Source: Acidobacteriota bacterium
GTDB taxonomy: Bacteria; Acidobacteriota; Blastocatellia; Pyrinomonadales; Pyrinomonadaceae
Reading direction: 5' to 3'
DNA: 34,677 nucleotides
Assembly (NCBI GenBank): GCA_020199995.1
Contig: JAIVJM010000223.1
Coordinates: 1 to 34,677 of the forward strand
Shown: one piece after another, positions 11,159 through 20,343 of the stretch
How positions within the stretch are numbered: the first letter of the stretch is position 1
Layout of the letters: each line of letters starts with the position of its first letter
The notes under the pieces: generated by a model
Told to the model about the DNA's origin: nothing
What the model saw: only the letters and a program-made list of their open reading frames with translations
The model's database searches: none
Program-made: the position numbers and the translations under genes

Positions 11159-13867
11159 GTGCGCGTCGTCAAGAAGGCGAAGGTCGCCGAGGCCGATGAA
11201 GCGCCGCACGACGAAGAGGGCACGACCGCAGCCGAGGAAGCGTCGCACGCGGGCGAAGTGTACGCCGCGCCGGAGCACGACGCTCCGACCGCCGCCGCCG
11301 CCGAGCCGCACGCCGAGCTTCCGCCCGAGGGCACGAGTCAGGGCGGCGCGGTGCGACAGCTCGTCCCGCGCGTCATCAGGAAATTGCCGACCGCCGCTCG
11401 CGCCGAAAGGCCCGAGGGCGCAGCAGTACAGACGGACACGGGTGCGCAGGAAACCGAAGAACAAATGATCACAGCGCCCAGCGCCTCCGTAGAATCCGAC
11501 GCGCCGTCGCCGATTCCTTTTATTCAACCCCAGAACGGCGACTTCCCCGCCGCCGCGCTCGCGACCGAAGAGGCCGCCGAGCCGGAGTCCGCAGAAGAGG
11601 CCCCCGCGGAAGCCACGAGCCCCGCCGCGCCACTCCCCGGACGACAGGTCAGAGTCTTGCGCCCAACTTCGGCGGCGCTCAGCGCGGGCATTCAGGCGGG
11701 CCAGCGCGTGACCGCGCCGGCTGCGCCGGCTGCGGCGGCGACGCCGGCAGCCCGCGACCGCGCGGGCCGTGTGGGCCGCGACGAGCGCGGCGGACGAGGC
11801 CGCGGGCGCGAAGAATTAAACGCCGCCCCGCGCGGCACCCCCGGCGAGACGGCCACGCCGCAGACCGTCTATACCCCCCCGGCGGACGCGCGCCGCCCCG
11901 GCAGTCGCCCCGGACGAAGGCCCGTCGGTCGCCCCGGCCACGGCAGGGGCGTCGAGACGCGCGGCGGCCGCTTCGACCGCGACTTCATCGTGCCGCCGAA
12001 GGCGCTCTCGCGCGAGGAGCGCATCGCACAGTCGCTCAACATCCCTTCGGGCGGCGGCGGTGGCGAGCTCAAGGCCATCCGCCTTATCGAAGGCTCGACC
12101 GTCAAGGAGTTCGCCGAGAAGCTCGGCATCAAGCCAAAAGACGTCGTCGCGCTCCTCATGCAGCGCGGCGTGCTGGCGACCATCAACCAGCCCTTGAACG
12201 CCGACGTGGCGGGCGACATCGGGCGGCGCTTCGGCTTCGAGATCTCCTTCGTTGACTTCGAGGAGATGGTCGCCGAGGAGGAGTTCGAGGAGATCATCGG
12301 CGAAGGCATTGAGGACTACGTCGAGGAGAGCCGCGCGCCCGTCGTCACCGTCATGGGTCACGTCGACCACGGCAAGACGAGCTTGCTCGACGGCATCCGC
12401 GCGACCGACGTCGCCGGAGGCGAGGCGGGCGGCATCACTCAGCACATCGGCGCGTACAGCGTTCAGGTCAAGAGCCCCGACGACCCCACGCAACTGCGCC
12501 GCGTCGTCTTCCTCGACACACCGGGCCACGAGGCCTTCACGATGATGCGCGCGCGCGGCGCAAAGGCCACCGACGTGGTCGTCCTGGTCGTGGCGGCGGA
12601 CGACGGCGTCATGCCGCAGACGGTCGAGGCCATCGAGCATGCGCGCGCGGCGGGCGTGCCCATCGTCGTCGCGATTAACAAGATCGACCGGCCCGATGCC
12701 AACCCCGACCGCGTCCGGCAGGAGCTCGCGGGCCACGGCCTCCAGCCCGTCGAGTGGGGCGGCGAGACCGAGATGGTTCCCGTCTCGGCGAAGAAGCGCG
12801 AGAATCTGGACACGCTGCTGGAGACGATTCTCCTGACGACGGACATCCTCAATCTGCGCGCGAGCCCTTCGCGGCTCGCCGCGGGCGTGGTGCTCGAAGC
12901 CAAGCTCGACCGCGGGCGCGGCTCGGTGGCGACGGTGCTCGTGCAGCAGGGGACGCTGCGCGTCCACGACCCGTTCATCGTCGGCCAGATCTTCGGCAAG
13001 GTGCGCGCCATGTTCAACGACCGCGGCGAGGCGATTCAGGAGGCGGGGCCGGCCACGCCCGTCGAGGTCTTAGGGCTGCAGGGCGTGCCGCAGGCCGGCG
13101 AGTCCTTCCAGGTCGTCGCCGACATTACGAAGGCGCAGCAGATTTCGCATCACCGGCAGATGATTACGCGCCAGAACACACTGCTCCAGACCACCAAGCG
13201 CGGCATCGAGGCGCTTGGTGCGAAGGAGGTCAAGGAGCTTCTCATCATCGTCAAGGCCGACGTGCAGGGCTCGGTCGAAGTCTTGAAGAGCACGCTCCAG
13301 AAGCTTTCGACCGAAGTCGTCAAGGTGCGCGTCATCCGCTCGGGCGCGGGCGCGATTACGGAATCGGACGTGCTCCTCGCCGCCGCCACGCAGACCGAGG
13401 CGGCGGGCCGCGCCGTCGTCATCATCGGCTTCAACGTGCGCCCCGAGGTGCGCGCCGCCGAACTCGCCAAGCAGGAGCATGTGGACATCCGCCTCCACTC
13501 GATTATCTACAAGGTCGAGGAGGAGATTCGCGCCGCGATGATCGGCATGCTCGAAGCCATCGAAAGCGAGCGCATCACGGGCACGGCGCTCGTGCAGGAG
13601 GTCTTCCGCGTCCCGAGGGTCGGGGTGGTCGCCGGGTGCCGCGTCCTCACGGGGATGATCCGCCGCAACGGTCGCGCGCGGCTCATCCGCGACGGGGTGG
13701 TCGCATGGGAGGGCAACATCGGCTCCCTGCGCCGCTTCAAGGACGATGTCTCCGAAGTCCGCGACGGCTATGAGTGCGGCATCGGCCTCGAAAACTTCGG
13801 CGACATCAAGGAGAACGACCAGATCGAGGCCTACGTCATAGACAAGGTCGCGGCCACCGAATTGTAA
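11159..13867 (+). CDS. infB: Translation initiation factor IF-2, 5' end apparently missing
   Basis: IF-2 is the GTPase that places initiator tRNA on the ribosome. The 902-aa reading contains a low-complexity N-terminal region, then the second IF2-N module ([23 protein letters not shown], in parts, near 312-335). The G domain follows, with GHVDHGKT near 400, [12 protein letters not shown] and SAK, then the complete C-terminal domains. The family's usual opening (KVRIYELAKEL-type module) is absent. The GTG at 11159 has no Shine-Dalgarno. A strong aaggagg at 11118-11124 is followed by a TTG in a different frame, and an in-frame stop sits at 11138. This suggests a segment was lost between the ribosome binding site and codon [10 protein letters not shown]. 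The stop codon lies in the first unit of a repeat. Confidence 0.93.
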   Translation: MRVVKKAKVAEADEAPHDEEGTTAAEEASHAGEVYAAPEHDAPTAAAAEPHAELPPEGTSQGGAVRQLVPRVIRKLPTAARAERPEGAAVQTDTGAQETEEQMITAPSASVESDAPSPIPFIQPQNGDFPAAALATEEAAEPESAEEAPAEATSPAAPLPGRQVRVLRPTSAALSAGIQAGQRVTAPAAPAAAATPAARDRAGRVGRDERGGRGRGREELNAAPRGTPGETATPQTVYTPPADARRPGSRPGRRPVGRPGHGRGVETRGGRFDRDFIVPPKALSREERIAQSLNIPSGGGGGELKAIRLIEGSTVKEFAEKLGIKPKDVVALLMQRGVLATINQPLNADVAGDIGRRFGFEISFVDFEEMVAEEEFEEIIGEGIEDYVEESRAPVVTVMGHVDHGKTSLLDGIRATDVAGGEAGGITQHIGAYSVQVKSPDDPTQLRRVVFLDTPGHEAFTMMRARGAKATDVVVLVVAADDGVMPQTVEAIEHARAAGVPIVVAINKIDRPDANPDRVRQELAGHGLQPVEWGGETEMVPVSAKKRENLDTLLETILLTTDILNLRASPSRLAAGVVLEAKLDRGRGSVATVLVQQGTLRVHDPFIVGQIFGKVRAMFNDRGEAIQEAGPATPVEVLGLQGVPQAGESFQVVADITKAQQISHHRQMITRQNTLLQTTKRGIEALGAKEVKELLIIVKADVQGSVEVLKSTLQKLSTEVVKVRVIRSGAGAITESDVLLAAATQTEAAGRAVVIIGFNVRPEVRAAELAKQEHVDIRLHSIIYKVEEEIRAAMIGMLEAIESERITGTALVQEVFRVPRVGVVAGCRVLTGMIRRNGRARLIRDGVVAWEGNIGSLRRFKDDVSEVRDGYECGIGLENFGDIKENDQIEAYVIDKVAATEL

Positions 13868-13927
13868 GCAGTAAGCGGTGAGCAGTAAGCAGTTTTTTGC
13901 TCTTACTGCTCACCGCTTACTGCTCAC
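13864..13927. repeat. Heptamer-armed hairpin between infB and rbfA
   Basis: Arms of 26 nt, 13864-13889 and 13902-13927, pair perfectly around a 12-nt loop containing tttttt. Each arm is a tandem of 7-nt units of the gtaagca, gtaagcg and gtgagca type. The first unit includes the infB stop codon TAA (13865-13867), and the units continue past the stem to within a few nt of rbfA. The same unit family appears at 20013-20295 and 30608-30691. Confidence 0.85.
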
Positions 13928-13944
13928 TGCTCACTGTTTTTGCT

Positions 13945-14415
<471 letters not shown>

Positions 14416-14425
14416 TTGATTTCAA

Positions 14426-15383
14426 ATGCTCAGTCAAGTCGTCGAGCTTATCGAATCGAAGCGTCGCTTCGCCATCACCTCGCACATCCGCCCCGACGGT
14501 GACAGTCTGGGTTCGTCGCTCGGCCTCTACTGGCTGCTGCGTGCCCTCGACAAAGAGCCCGAAGTCATCATGCGCGACCCCGTGCCCCACTCCTACCTCA
14601 AGCTGCCCGGCGCCGAGTTCGTGAGGGTCACGCCCGGCGTTGATCGCCCCTACGACGCGGTCTTCGTCATCGAGTGCTCGGAGATTGACCGGCCCGGCCT
14701 CAACGACCTCGAAAGCCAGCTCGTCGTCAACATAGACCACCACTCGACGACCGCGCTCTTCGGCGCCATCAACTGGATCGACTCGACTGCCTCGGCGGTC
14801 GGCGAGATGATCTACAACCTCTGCAAAGCCATCGGCGTGCGGGTCACGCGCGAGATCGCCGAGTGCGTCTACACCGCGCTCGTCACCGACACGGGCTCGT
14901 TCCACTACTCGAACACGACCGAGCGCACCTTCAAGGTGGCCTCTGAGCTGGTGCGCGCGGGCGTCAAGCCGGCGAAGGTTTCGCAGGCGGTCTTCGGCAA
15001 CTACCCGTGGAGCAAGATCGCCTTGACGAGCAGCGTGCTCGCCACCGTCAAGCGCGACGCCTCGGGCCGCGTCGCATGGCTCAGGCAGACGCAGGAGATG
15101 CAGCAGCTCGCCGGGGCTTCGGACGAGGACGGCGACGGGCTGGTCAATTACCCCTTGAGCTGCGGCGAGGTCGAGGCCGGGCGGACACCGCAACGCCGCC
15201 GGCTGCACCTTCCGCGGCAATCTGGACGAGGCCGAGAGTGCCATCGTCAGGCCGCTCATCGAGGCGGTCGAACTGCGCTCGGGCGCGGGCGCGAACGGCG
15301 GCGGGATGGGGGGACAGCAGCCGCAGCAGGAGATCGTCGCCGCCGTCGAGAGGCGGAACATCGAGCGGGATGTACGACCTTAA
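14426..15383 (+). pseudogene. DHH/DHHA1 phosphoesterase (NrnA-like), internally deleted and frameshifted
   Basis: This family hydrolyses short oligoribonucleotides or phospho-nucleotides such as pAp in the cytosol. The first 250 codons are convincing: SHIRPDGDSLGSS (metal site I), IDHHST (the DHH motif) and TDTGSFHYSN. After NYPLS near 15159 the frame goes wrong. The DHHA1 end, GGHRNAAGCTF and LDEAESAIVRPLIEAV, is present but in another frame, from about 15180 to the TAA at 15381-15383. Homologues have roughly 40-50 extra residues between these parts, so a segment whose length is not a multiple of three seems lost. If read through, the first frame yields an Arg-rich tail to 15448 that overlaps nothing meaningful. 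The ATG lies 10 nt after a repeat arm. Confidence 0.82.
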
Positions 15384-15495
15384 GTTTTCTCGGCCCGCTT
15401 TCTCCTTCGTCGTGCGGTATGTTACTCTTCGTGCCCGTCAACTTCTGATCCCCCCGACAAGGAGCGGCTCGCCAAGCGGAAGGTCCTGAAGGCCC

Positions 15496-16455
15496 ATGTC
15501 CTGGTTTCGCAAGAAGAACCAACGGATCGAATCCGTCCCCGTGGACGAGCGGCGGGTCAACACGGCGGGCATCTTCGTCAAGTGCCTCGAATGCGACGCC
15601 GCGCTTTACAAGCGCGAGCTCGAAGAATCCTTTCAGGTCTGCCCGCACTGCGGCTATCACTTCCGCCTCGACGCGCGCACGCGACTCGCCATGCTCTACG
15701 ACGAGGGCAACTACGAGGAACTGGACGCCGAAGTAATCTCGACCGACCCGCTCGAATTCACCGACACCAAGCCTTACAAGCAGCGGCTCGAACAGGCCCG
15801 GCGCTCGACGGGACTCCCCGAAGCGGTGCTCAACGCGCGCGGCCACATCGGCGGGCACCTCGTGCTCATGTCGGCGATGGACTTCTCTTTTCTCGGCGGC
15901 TCGATGGGCTCGGCGGTCGGCGAGAAGATTACGCGCGTCATCGAGCGCGCCATCCGTGAGCGCGGGGCCGTCATCATCGTCAGCCAGTCGGGCGGCGCGC
16001 GGATGCAGGAGGGCACGCTCTCTCTGATGCAGATGGCGAAAATCGCCGCCGCGCTGGCGCTCCTCGGCGAGGCGCGGCTGCCCTTCATCTCGGTCCTCAC
16101 CGACCCGACGACCGGCGGCGTGACGGCGAGCTTCGCGATGCTCGGCGACATCAACATCGGCGAGCCGAAGGCGCTCATCGGCTTCGCCGGCCCGCGCGTC
16201 ATCGAGCAGACCATCAAACAAAAGCTCCCGAAGGATTTTCAACGCGCCGAATTCCTCCTCGACCACGGCATGCTCGACGCCGTCATTGACCGCCGCGAGA
16301 TGCGCGAATTCATCATCAAGGCGCTCAAATTCATGGTCAACCCCGCCGTCCAGTTCCAGCCACTCAAGCCGCACCTCCCCGGCAGCAACGGCGACGGCAC
16401 GATGCCGGAACTTCAAACGGAAGCTCAAAACTCAAAGACCAAAATCCAAAGTTGA
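15496..16455 (+). CDS. accD: Acetyl-CoA carboxylase carboxyltransferase subunit beta
   Basis: AccD with AccA transfers carboxyl from carboxybiotin to acetyl-CoA, the first step of fatty-acid synthesis. The 319-aa product has the four-cysteine zinc ribbon (C30, C33, C49, C52: CLEC and CPHC). The crotonase-like core follows, with MSAMDFSFLGGSMGS, SQSGGARMQEG and TDPTTGGVTASFAMLGD, and the acetyl-CoA-binding stretches are intact. ATG 15496 is preceded by gaagg. The final dozen residues (QTEAQNSKTKIQS) read through a heptamer repeat, so the native C-terminus has probably been extended or replaced. accA is not in this window. Confidence 0.96.
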   Translation: MSWFRKKNQRIESVPVDERRVNTAGIFVKCLECDAALYKRELEESFQVCPHCGYHFRLDARTRLAMLYDEGNYEELDAEVISTDPLEFTDTKPYKQRLEQARRSTGLPEAVLNARGHIGGHLVLMSAMDFSFLGGSMGSAVGEKITRVIERAIRERGAVIIVSQSGGARMQEGTLSLMQMAKIAAALALLGEARLPFISVLTDPTTGGVTASFAMLGDINIGEPKALIGFAGPRVIEQTIKQKLPKDFQRAEFLLDHGMLDAVIDRREMREFIIKALKFMVNPAVQFQPLKPHLPGSNGDGTMPELQTEAQNSKTKIQS

Positions 16456-16458
16456 AGA
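16424..16458. repeat. Heptamer array overlapping the accD 3' end
   Basis: Five 7-nt units are visible: ctcaaaa, ctcaaag, accaaaa, tccaaag and ttgaaga. They encode the last residues and the stop codon of accD. The distant partner is the tttgaac-tttaaac pair at 16636-16649, which is roughly complementary. Together they bracket the GGGGC element between them. Confidence 0.7.
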
Positions 16459-16471
16459 TAGCGCATTTATC

Positions 16472-16616
16472 GAGCCCCGACAGGGGCGGAAGAATTTAGC
16501 CCACGGCGTCGGGCCGGGGGCTTAAGTTGCGATAAAAAATTTAAGCCCCGGGAGGGGCGAAAGAAATCCAACGTGTGTCACACGTTCCTTGAAAGTCTTT
16601 CGCCCCTCCCGGGGCT
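16472..16616. repeat. GGGGC-GAAAGAAT palindromic element, copy 1
   Basis: A lead unit gagccccgacaggggcgg (from 16472) is followed by gaagaattta. A perfect 21-bp inverted repeat joins 16544-16564 with 16596-16616. Nested inside is a smaller palindrome at 16570-16586 (aacgtgtg, t, cacacgtt). The same units recur at 20064-20247 and, as a single unit, at 27223-27249. It has no coding capacity and fills the accD-folC gap. Confidence 0.85.
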
Positions 16617-16635
16617 CTTTACATTTATTCCCGCC

Positions 16636-16650
16636 TTTGAACTTTAAACT
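16636..16650. repeat. Heptamer pair upstream of folC
   Basis: Two 7-nt units, tttgaac and tttaaac, lie about 9 nt before the folC start codon. They are identical in sequence and placement to the end of the array upstream of moeA (321-348). No Shine-Dalgarno is visible between them and the ATG. Confidence 0.6.
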
Positions 16651-16658
16651 CATCCCCG

Positions 16659-17975
16659 ATGAACTTCGACGAGGCCGTCAGCTACCTCCTCAGCCTCGGC
16701 CACGAGACCGTCGCCATCAAGCTCGGCCTGAACAACATCGAGCGGCTGCTCGAACGTCTGGGACGCCCGCAGGACGCCTTCGCTTCAGTCCAGATCGCCG
16801 GGACGAACGGCAAGGGCTCGACCGCCACGATGCTCGACGCTATTGCACGCGCCGCGGGGGTGCGCGCGGGGCTCTACACCTCACCGCACCTCGTCTCGAT
16901 CACCGAGCGCGTCCGCGTCGCGGGCCGCGAGATTTCCCGCGACGACTTCGCGCGCTCGGCCTCGCTCGTGCGCGCGACGTCCGAAGAGGTCGAGGTGGCG
17001 GCGGGCGCGCTCCCAACCTTCTTCGAGCAGTTGACCGCCATCGCGCTCACGGCCTTCCGCGACGCGGGCGTCCGGCTCGCCATCCTCGAAACCGGCCTCG
17101 GCGGGCGGCTCGACGCGACGACCGCGGCGCGCGCTTCGGTCGTCGCCGTCACGCCCGTCGCGCTCGACCATCAGGAATATCTGGGGCACACGCTCGCCGA
17201 AATCGCCTCGGAGAAGGCGGCCATCATCCGTCCGGGCATGAAGGCGGTCGTCCTCGCGCCGCAGGAACGGGAGGCCGAAGCCGTGCTCCTGCGCCGCTGC
17301 CGCGAGTGCGGCGTCGAGCCGCGCTTCGCGAAAGATGCCCCGGAAGTTGCGGGCGCGTCCGACGCGGGCCGCCTGCTCGTGCGCCTGCGCACCGCGCGGG
17401 CCGACTACGGCCTCGTCCGCCTCTCCCTGCGCGGTCGTCACCAGTTGACCAACGCGGCGGTCGCCGTCACGCTCGCCGAAGCGCTCGCCGAAGACGGCTT
17501 CCCCTTCGCTCCCTCCTCAATCGTCGCCGGGCTCGAAACGGCGGAGCACGCCGGGCGTTTGGAATTCGACGCCTCGCATGCCCCTCCCCTGCTCTTCGAC
17601 GGCGCGCACAACCCGGCGGGCGCGCGCGTGTTGCGAGAATATCTGGACGAGTTCGTCGCGCCGCCCCTCACGCTCGTCTTCGGCGCGATGCGCGACAAGG
17701 CGCTCGCGGAGATCGGCGCGACGCTCTTCCCAGCCGCCTCGCATCTCGTCCTGACCTCGCCGCAACACCCGCGCGCGGCCACCGTCGAAGAACTCATCCG
17801 TGCCGTGCCCGTCCCGGCGAGTTCGAGTACAATCACGCTCGCGCCGTCGAGCGCCGACGCCCTGCGGCTGGCGCGCGCGCAGACGCCGCCGGGCGGCATC
17901 ATTTGTGTCGCGGGCTCGCTCTATCTCGTCGGCGAAGTGAAGGCCCAACTCCAGACACCGACACCGGAAACTTAA
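16659..17975 (+). CDS. folC: Bifunctional folylpolyglutamate/dihydrofolate synthase
   Basis: FolC adds glutamate to dihydropteroate and folates using ATP. The 438-aa length is typical. The P-loop GTNGKGST is at 48-55, followed by the family motif GLYTSPHLVSITERVRV near 70 and LETGLGGRLDATTA. The C-terminal Mur-ligase domain contains FDGAHNPAGARVL and FGAMRDKAL. The gene is intact, in contrast to several neighbours. ATG 16659 gives the expected N-terminus (NFDEAVSYLLSLG). The next gene begins 5 nt after the stop and is probably cotranscribed. Confidence 0.96.
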   Translation: MNFDEAVSYLLSLGHETVAIKLGLNNIERLLERLGRPQDAFASVQIAGTNGKGSTATMLDAIARAAGVRAGLYTSPHLVSITERVRVAGREISRDDFARSASLVRATSEEVEVAAGALPTFFEQLTAIALTAFRDAGVRLAILETGLGGRLDATTAARASVVAVTPVALDHQEYLGHTLAEIASEKAAIIRPGMKAVVLAPQEREAEAVLLRRCRECGVEPRFAKDAPEVAGASDAGRLLVRLRTARADYGLVRLSLRGRHQLTNAAVAVTLAEALAEDGFPFAPSSIVAGLETAEHAGRLEFDASHAPPLLFDGAHNPAGARVLREYLDEFVAPPLTLVFGAMRDKALAEIGATLFPAASHLVLTSPQHPRAATVEELIRAVPVPASSSTITLAPSSADALRLARAQTPPGGIICVAGSLYLVGEVKAQLQTPTPET

Positions 17976-17980
17976 TTCTC

Positions 17981-18481
17981 ATGAGCGTGAGCGCGGAGAC
18001 GAAAAAACTGTGGCGGACGATTGGCATCTTCGCGGTCGTCGGCATTCTCGTCCTGATCCCGCTGATGTGGCTGGCGTTGAGGCTGCGCGACGACGCGTAC
18101 CGACGCCGCGTCATCGCGGCCAACGAGGCTGAGACGCTCTCGGCACTCGAAGGAATCGCCGCCGCCCAACAGCTCTACCTCCAGAACTATTCGCAGTACG
18201 GGACTTTCAAACAGTTGATCGAGGCGGGCGTTTTCCGCGCCCCGCTCGAAGGCGACTCGCTCGTCGCCGACGGCTACTCGTTCAAGCTCAAAGTCACGCC
18301 GAAGGCCGATGGACAAACGCCCTCCTTCAGCGTCAACGCCGACCCGCTGGCGAGCGGAGAGCGCGACGCGACCGGCAGTCGGCACTTCTATCTCGACTCG
18401 AACATCGTCGGCATCCGCGTCAACGAGGAGCGCCCGGCCAGCGCGGGCGACCCGCCGCGCCAGACGGTGAGCGACTATTGA
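17981..18481 (+). CDS. Pilin-like membrane-anchored protein
   Basis: The 166-aa product has one N-terminal membrane helix (about residues 13-33, IGIFAVVGILVLIPLMWLAL). A helix then contains ALEGIAAAQQLYLQNY, and a small beta-rich domain ends near FYLDSNIVGIRV. This resembles the helix and globular-domain layout of type IV pilin-like and pseudopilin-like proteins found in Acidobacteria, where an AQ-x-Y-x-x-x-Y pattern and a final DSNGVIR-like motif occur. There is no prepilin-peptidase GFTLIE motif, so it is unlikely to be a classical processed pilin. It lies 5 nt after folC, which suggests cotranscription and not a functional link. Confidence 0.65.
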   Translation: MSVSAETKKLWRTIGIFAVVGILVLIPLMWLALRLRDDAYRRRVIAANEAETLSALEGIAAAQQLYLQNYSQYGTFKQLIEAGVFRAPLEGDSLVADGYSFKLKVTPKADGQTPSFSVNADPLASGERDATGSRHFYLDSNIVGIRVNEERPASAGDPPRQTVSDY

Positions 18482-18554
18482 GCTGAAGCGCTTCGGCGCG
18501 CATGTCAGGCGGCGCGCTCTCATCCGAACGTCGGCAAGGCGCGCGGGGATTGTG

Positions 18555-19136
18555 ATGGATACTCCTCAAAATAAGACGCCGGAAGTGCTGGCGAGCGAAA
18601 AGATTTTCAAGGGCCGCATCATCGAAGTCGCCGTGGACACGGTGCGCGAGGGCGACCAGACCTATGTGCGTGAGGTCGTGCGCCACGACGGAGGCGCGGG
18701 CGTTGTCGCGTACTTTGAAGACGGCTCGGTCGCTCTCGTCCGGCAATACCGGCACCCCGCCGGGCGCTATGTGCTTGAGTTGCCCGCGGGCAAGATTGAG
18801 GGCGGCGAACCCCCCGAGGCGTGCGCGGCGCGCGAGTTGGAAGAGGAGATCGGCGTCAGGGCATCGCGCATCGAGCAACTCTCGGAGTTCTTCACCACCC
18901 CCGGCTTCTGCTCCGAAAGGCTCTGGGTTTTCCTCGCCGACGGCCTCACTGAGACCACCCGCAGCCATGAGGAGGACGAGATCATCGAGGTCGTGCGCCT
19001 GCCCTTCGCCCGCGCCCTCGGAATGATCGCGTCGGGCGAAATAGACGACGCCAAGACGATCATCGGCCTCCTGCTCGCCGCAGACAAACTCGGGCTTTCG
19101 GCGAACGCGCGCATCCCCACAGGCGATGCGGGGTAA
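18555..19136 (+). CDS. NUDIX hydrolase, ADP-ribose pyrophosphatase type
   Basis: NUDIX enzymes of this type split ADP-ribose and similar nucleoside diphosphate derivatives. The 193-aa product carries a complete Nudix box at about residues 77-99: GKIEGGEPPEACAARELEEE followed by IGV. Upstream there is the characteristic VALVRQYRHPAG, and downstream FFTTPGFCSERLWVF, both typical of the ADP-ribose group. ATG 18555 is chosen over a GTG immediately before it. No strong Shine-Dalgarno is visible, although the upstream gcgcgggg is purine-rich. The gene stands about 70 nt after the pilin-like gene. Confidence 0.93.
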   Translation: MDTPQNKTPEVLASEKIFKGRIIEVAVDTVREGDQTYVREVVRHDGGAGVVAYFEDGSVALVRQYRHPAGRYVLELPAGKIEGGEPPEACAARELEEEIGVRASRIEQLSEFFTTPGFCSERLWVFLADGLTETTRSHEEDEIIEVVRLPFARALGMIASGEIDDAKTIIGLLLAADKLGLSANARIPTGDAG

Positions 19137-19211
19137 GAGCCGGGAGCAAGCGAGCGACTTCTTTCATCGCCCTTTCAGGACGAAGGAAAACTTTCGCGCG
19201 CTCGCACGAAC

Positions 19212-20030
19212 ATGAAACAGCCCGCGACCACAGAGCCGATTGAATCTGCCACCCTGACGCGCATGGACTCGCCGCCGCGCATGGCCCCGGCGCGTGGGGC
19301 GACGCTCGCCAACTACCTTCATTCGGCTGTCGCCATCCCGCTCATCTACCTCTATACCGCCGTCATGGGCACGCTCTCGCTTGCCGTCTCGTTCTTCGAC
19401 CCGGAGGGGCGTCGGCAGCACTGGTGCGCGCAAGTCTGGAGCCGCATGATCGCGCGCACGGTGGGCGCGCGCGTGCGCGTCCACGGCGCGGAGCACCTGC
19501 GGCCCGGCGCGTCATACGTCTTTCTCTCGACGCACCAGAGCTACATGGACATCCCCGTCATGCTCGGCTACCTGCCCGCGCAGTTACGCATCGCCGCCAA
19601 GCGCGAGGTCTTCATGATTCCATTCCTCGGCTGGCACCTGCAGCGCGCCGGGCACATCTCGATCAACCGCGGCTCGACGCCCGAGGCCGTGGCGACCCTC
19701 CAGCGGGCTGCGCGTGAAGTGCGCGAGGGCGTCTCGGTCTTCCTCTACCCGGAGGGCACGCGCTCGCGCGACGGGGCTCTCCAGCCATTCAAGAAGGGCG
19801 GCTTCAAGTTCGCCGTGCAGACGGGACTGCCCGTCGTGCCCGTCACCATCAGGGGCTCGCGACGGGTGCTCCCCCGCGACTCGTTCATCTTCCGCCCCGG
19901 CGAAGTCGAGATGTACGTGGACGCGCCCATCCCCACCCACGGGCTCGAAGACTCAGACCTCCCCGCGCTCATGCAATCCGTCCGTGAAGCGATGACAAAA
20001 CATTTCGAGGAAGTAAGCAGTAAGCAGTGA
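19212..20030 (+). CDS. 1-acyl-sn-glycerol-3-phosphate acyltransferase (PlsC-like)
   Basis: PlsC-type enzymes acylate lysophosphatidate in membrane phospholipid synthesis. The 272-aa product has a membrane-proximal hydrophobic helix (about 35-60). The four acyltransferase blocks follow: HQSYMD at about 107-112, KREVFMIPFLGWHLQRAGHI near 130, YPEGTRSRDG at about 178 and VVPVTIRGS near 205. The catalytic His and Asp are both present. The last five residues (VSSKQ) and the stop are encoded by a gtaagca repeat, so the C-terminus has been altered. ATG 19212 is used; an internal ATG at 19263 is an alternative. Confidence 0.92.
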   Translation: MKQPATTEPIESATLTRMDSPPRMAPARGATLANYLHSAVAIPLIYLYTAVMGTLSLAVSFFDPEGRRQHWCAQVWSRMIARTVGARVRVHGAEHLRPGASYVFLSTHQSYMDIPVMLGYLPAQLRIAAKREVFMIPFLGWHLQRAGHISINRGSTPEAVATLQRAAREVREGVSVFLYPEGTRSRDGALQPFKKGGFKFAVQTGLPVVPVTIRGSRRVLPRDSFIFRPGEVEMYVDAPIPTHGLEDSDLPALMQSVREAMTKHFEEVSSKQ

Positions 20031-20295
20031 GCAGTCGAGGATAGAAACCGGTTCGGGTCGGAAAGCCCCGTCAGGGGCGGAAGAATTTAGACGAGGGGGC
20101 ATCAGCCGTGGGAGCCGACGGAAAGAGAAGCCGAAGAGCCCCGGAGGGGCGAAAGAATCTCAAGCTTGAACACCAGCATATCCCAATATTCTTTCGCCCC
20201 CCCGGGGCTCTCTCTAATTTTTATATTCTTTCGCCCCTGACGGGGCTCATTGCTTCCCACTGTTTACTGCTCACTGCTTACTGCTCACTGCTTAG
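20013..20295. repeat. Composite element: heptamer arms around nested GGGGC palindromes
   Basis: The outer arms are tandem 7-nt units: gtaagca and gtgagca at 20013-20035, and the complementary tactgct and cactgct units at 20259-20295. Inside, agccccgtcaggggcgg-aagaat (20064-20086) pairs with its counterpart at 20225-20247. Within that, gagccccggaggggcg-aaagaat (20136-20158) pairs with 20188-20210. The structure has three nested levels. It begins in the last codons of plsC and ends shortly before the CPBP gene. Confidence 0.85.
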
Positions 20296-20343
20296 TGTCT
20301 TCTCCCTTGCTTTTGCTTCGTCGCGTCTCTTACACTCGCCCGC

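Noticed and set aside
11130-11468. TTG-initiated frame directly after the strong aaggagg upstream of infB
   Set aside because: Its Arg/Pro/Ser-rich translation is typical of a shifted frame of infB and shows no similarity to IF-2 or YlxR. It is better explained by loss of the real infB start.
16589-17980. Long + strand frame overlapping folC and running into the pilin-like gene
   Set aside because: The folC frame has all family motifs. The alternative is an Arg-rich shadow; only its last 166 codons, from ATG 17981, are a real gene.
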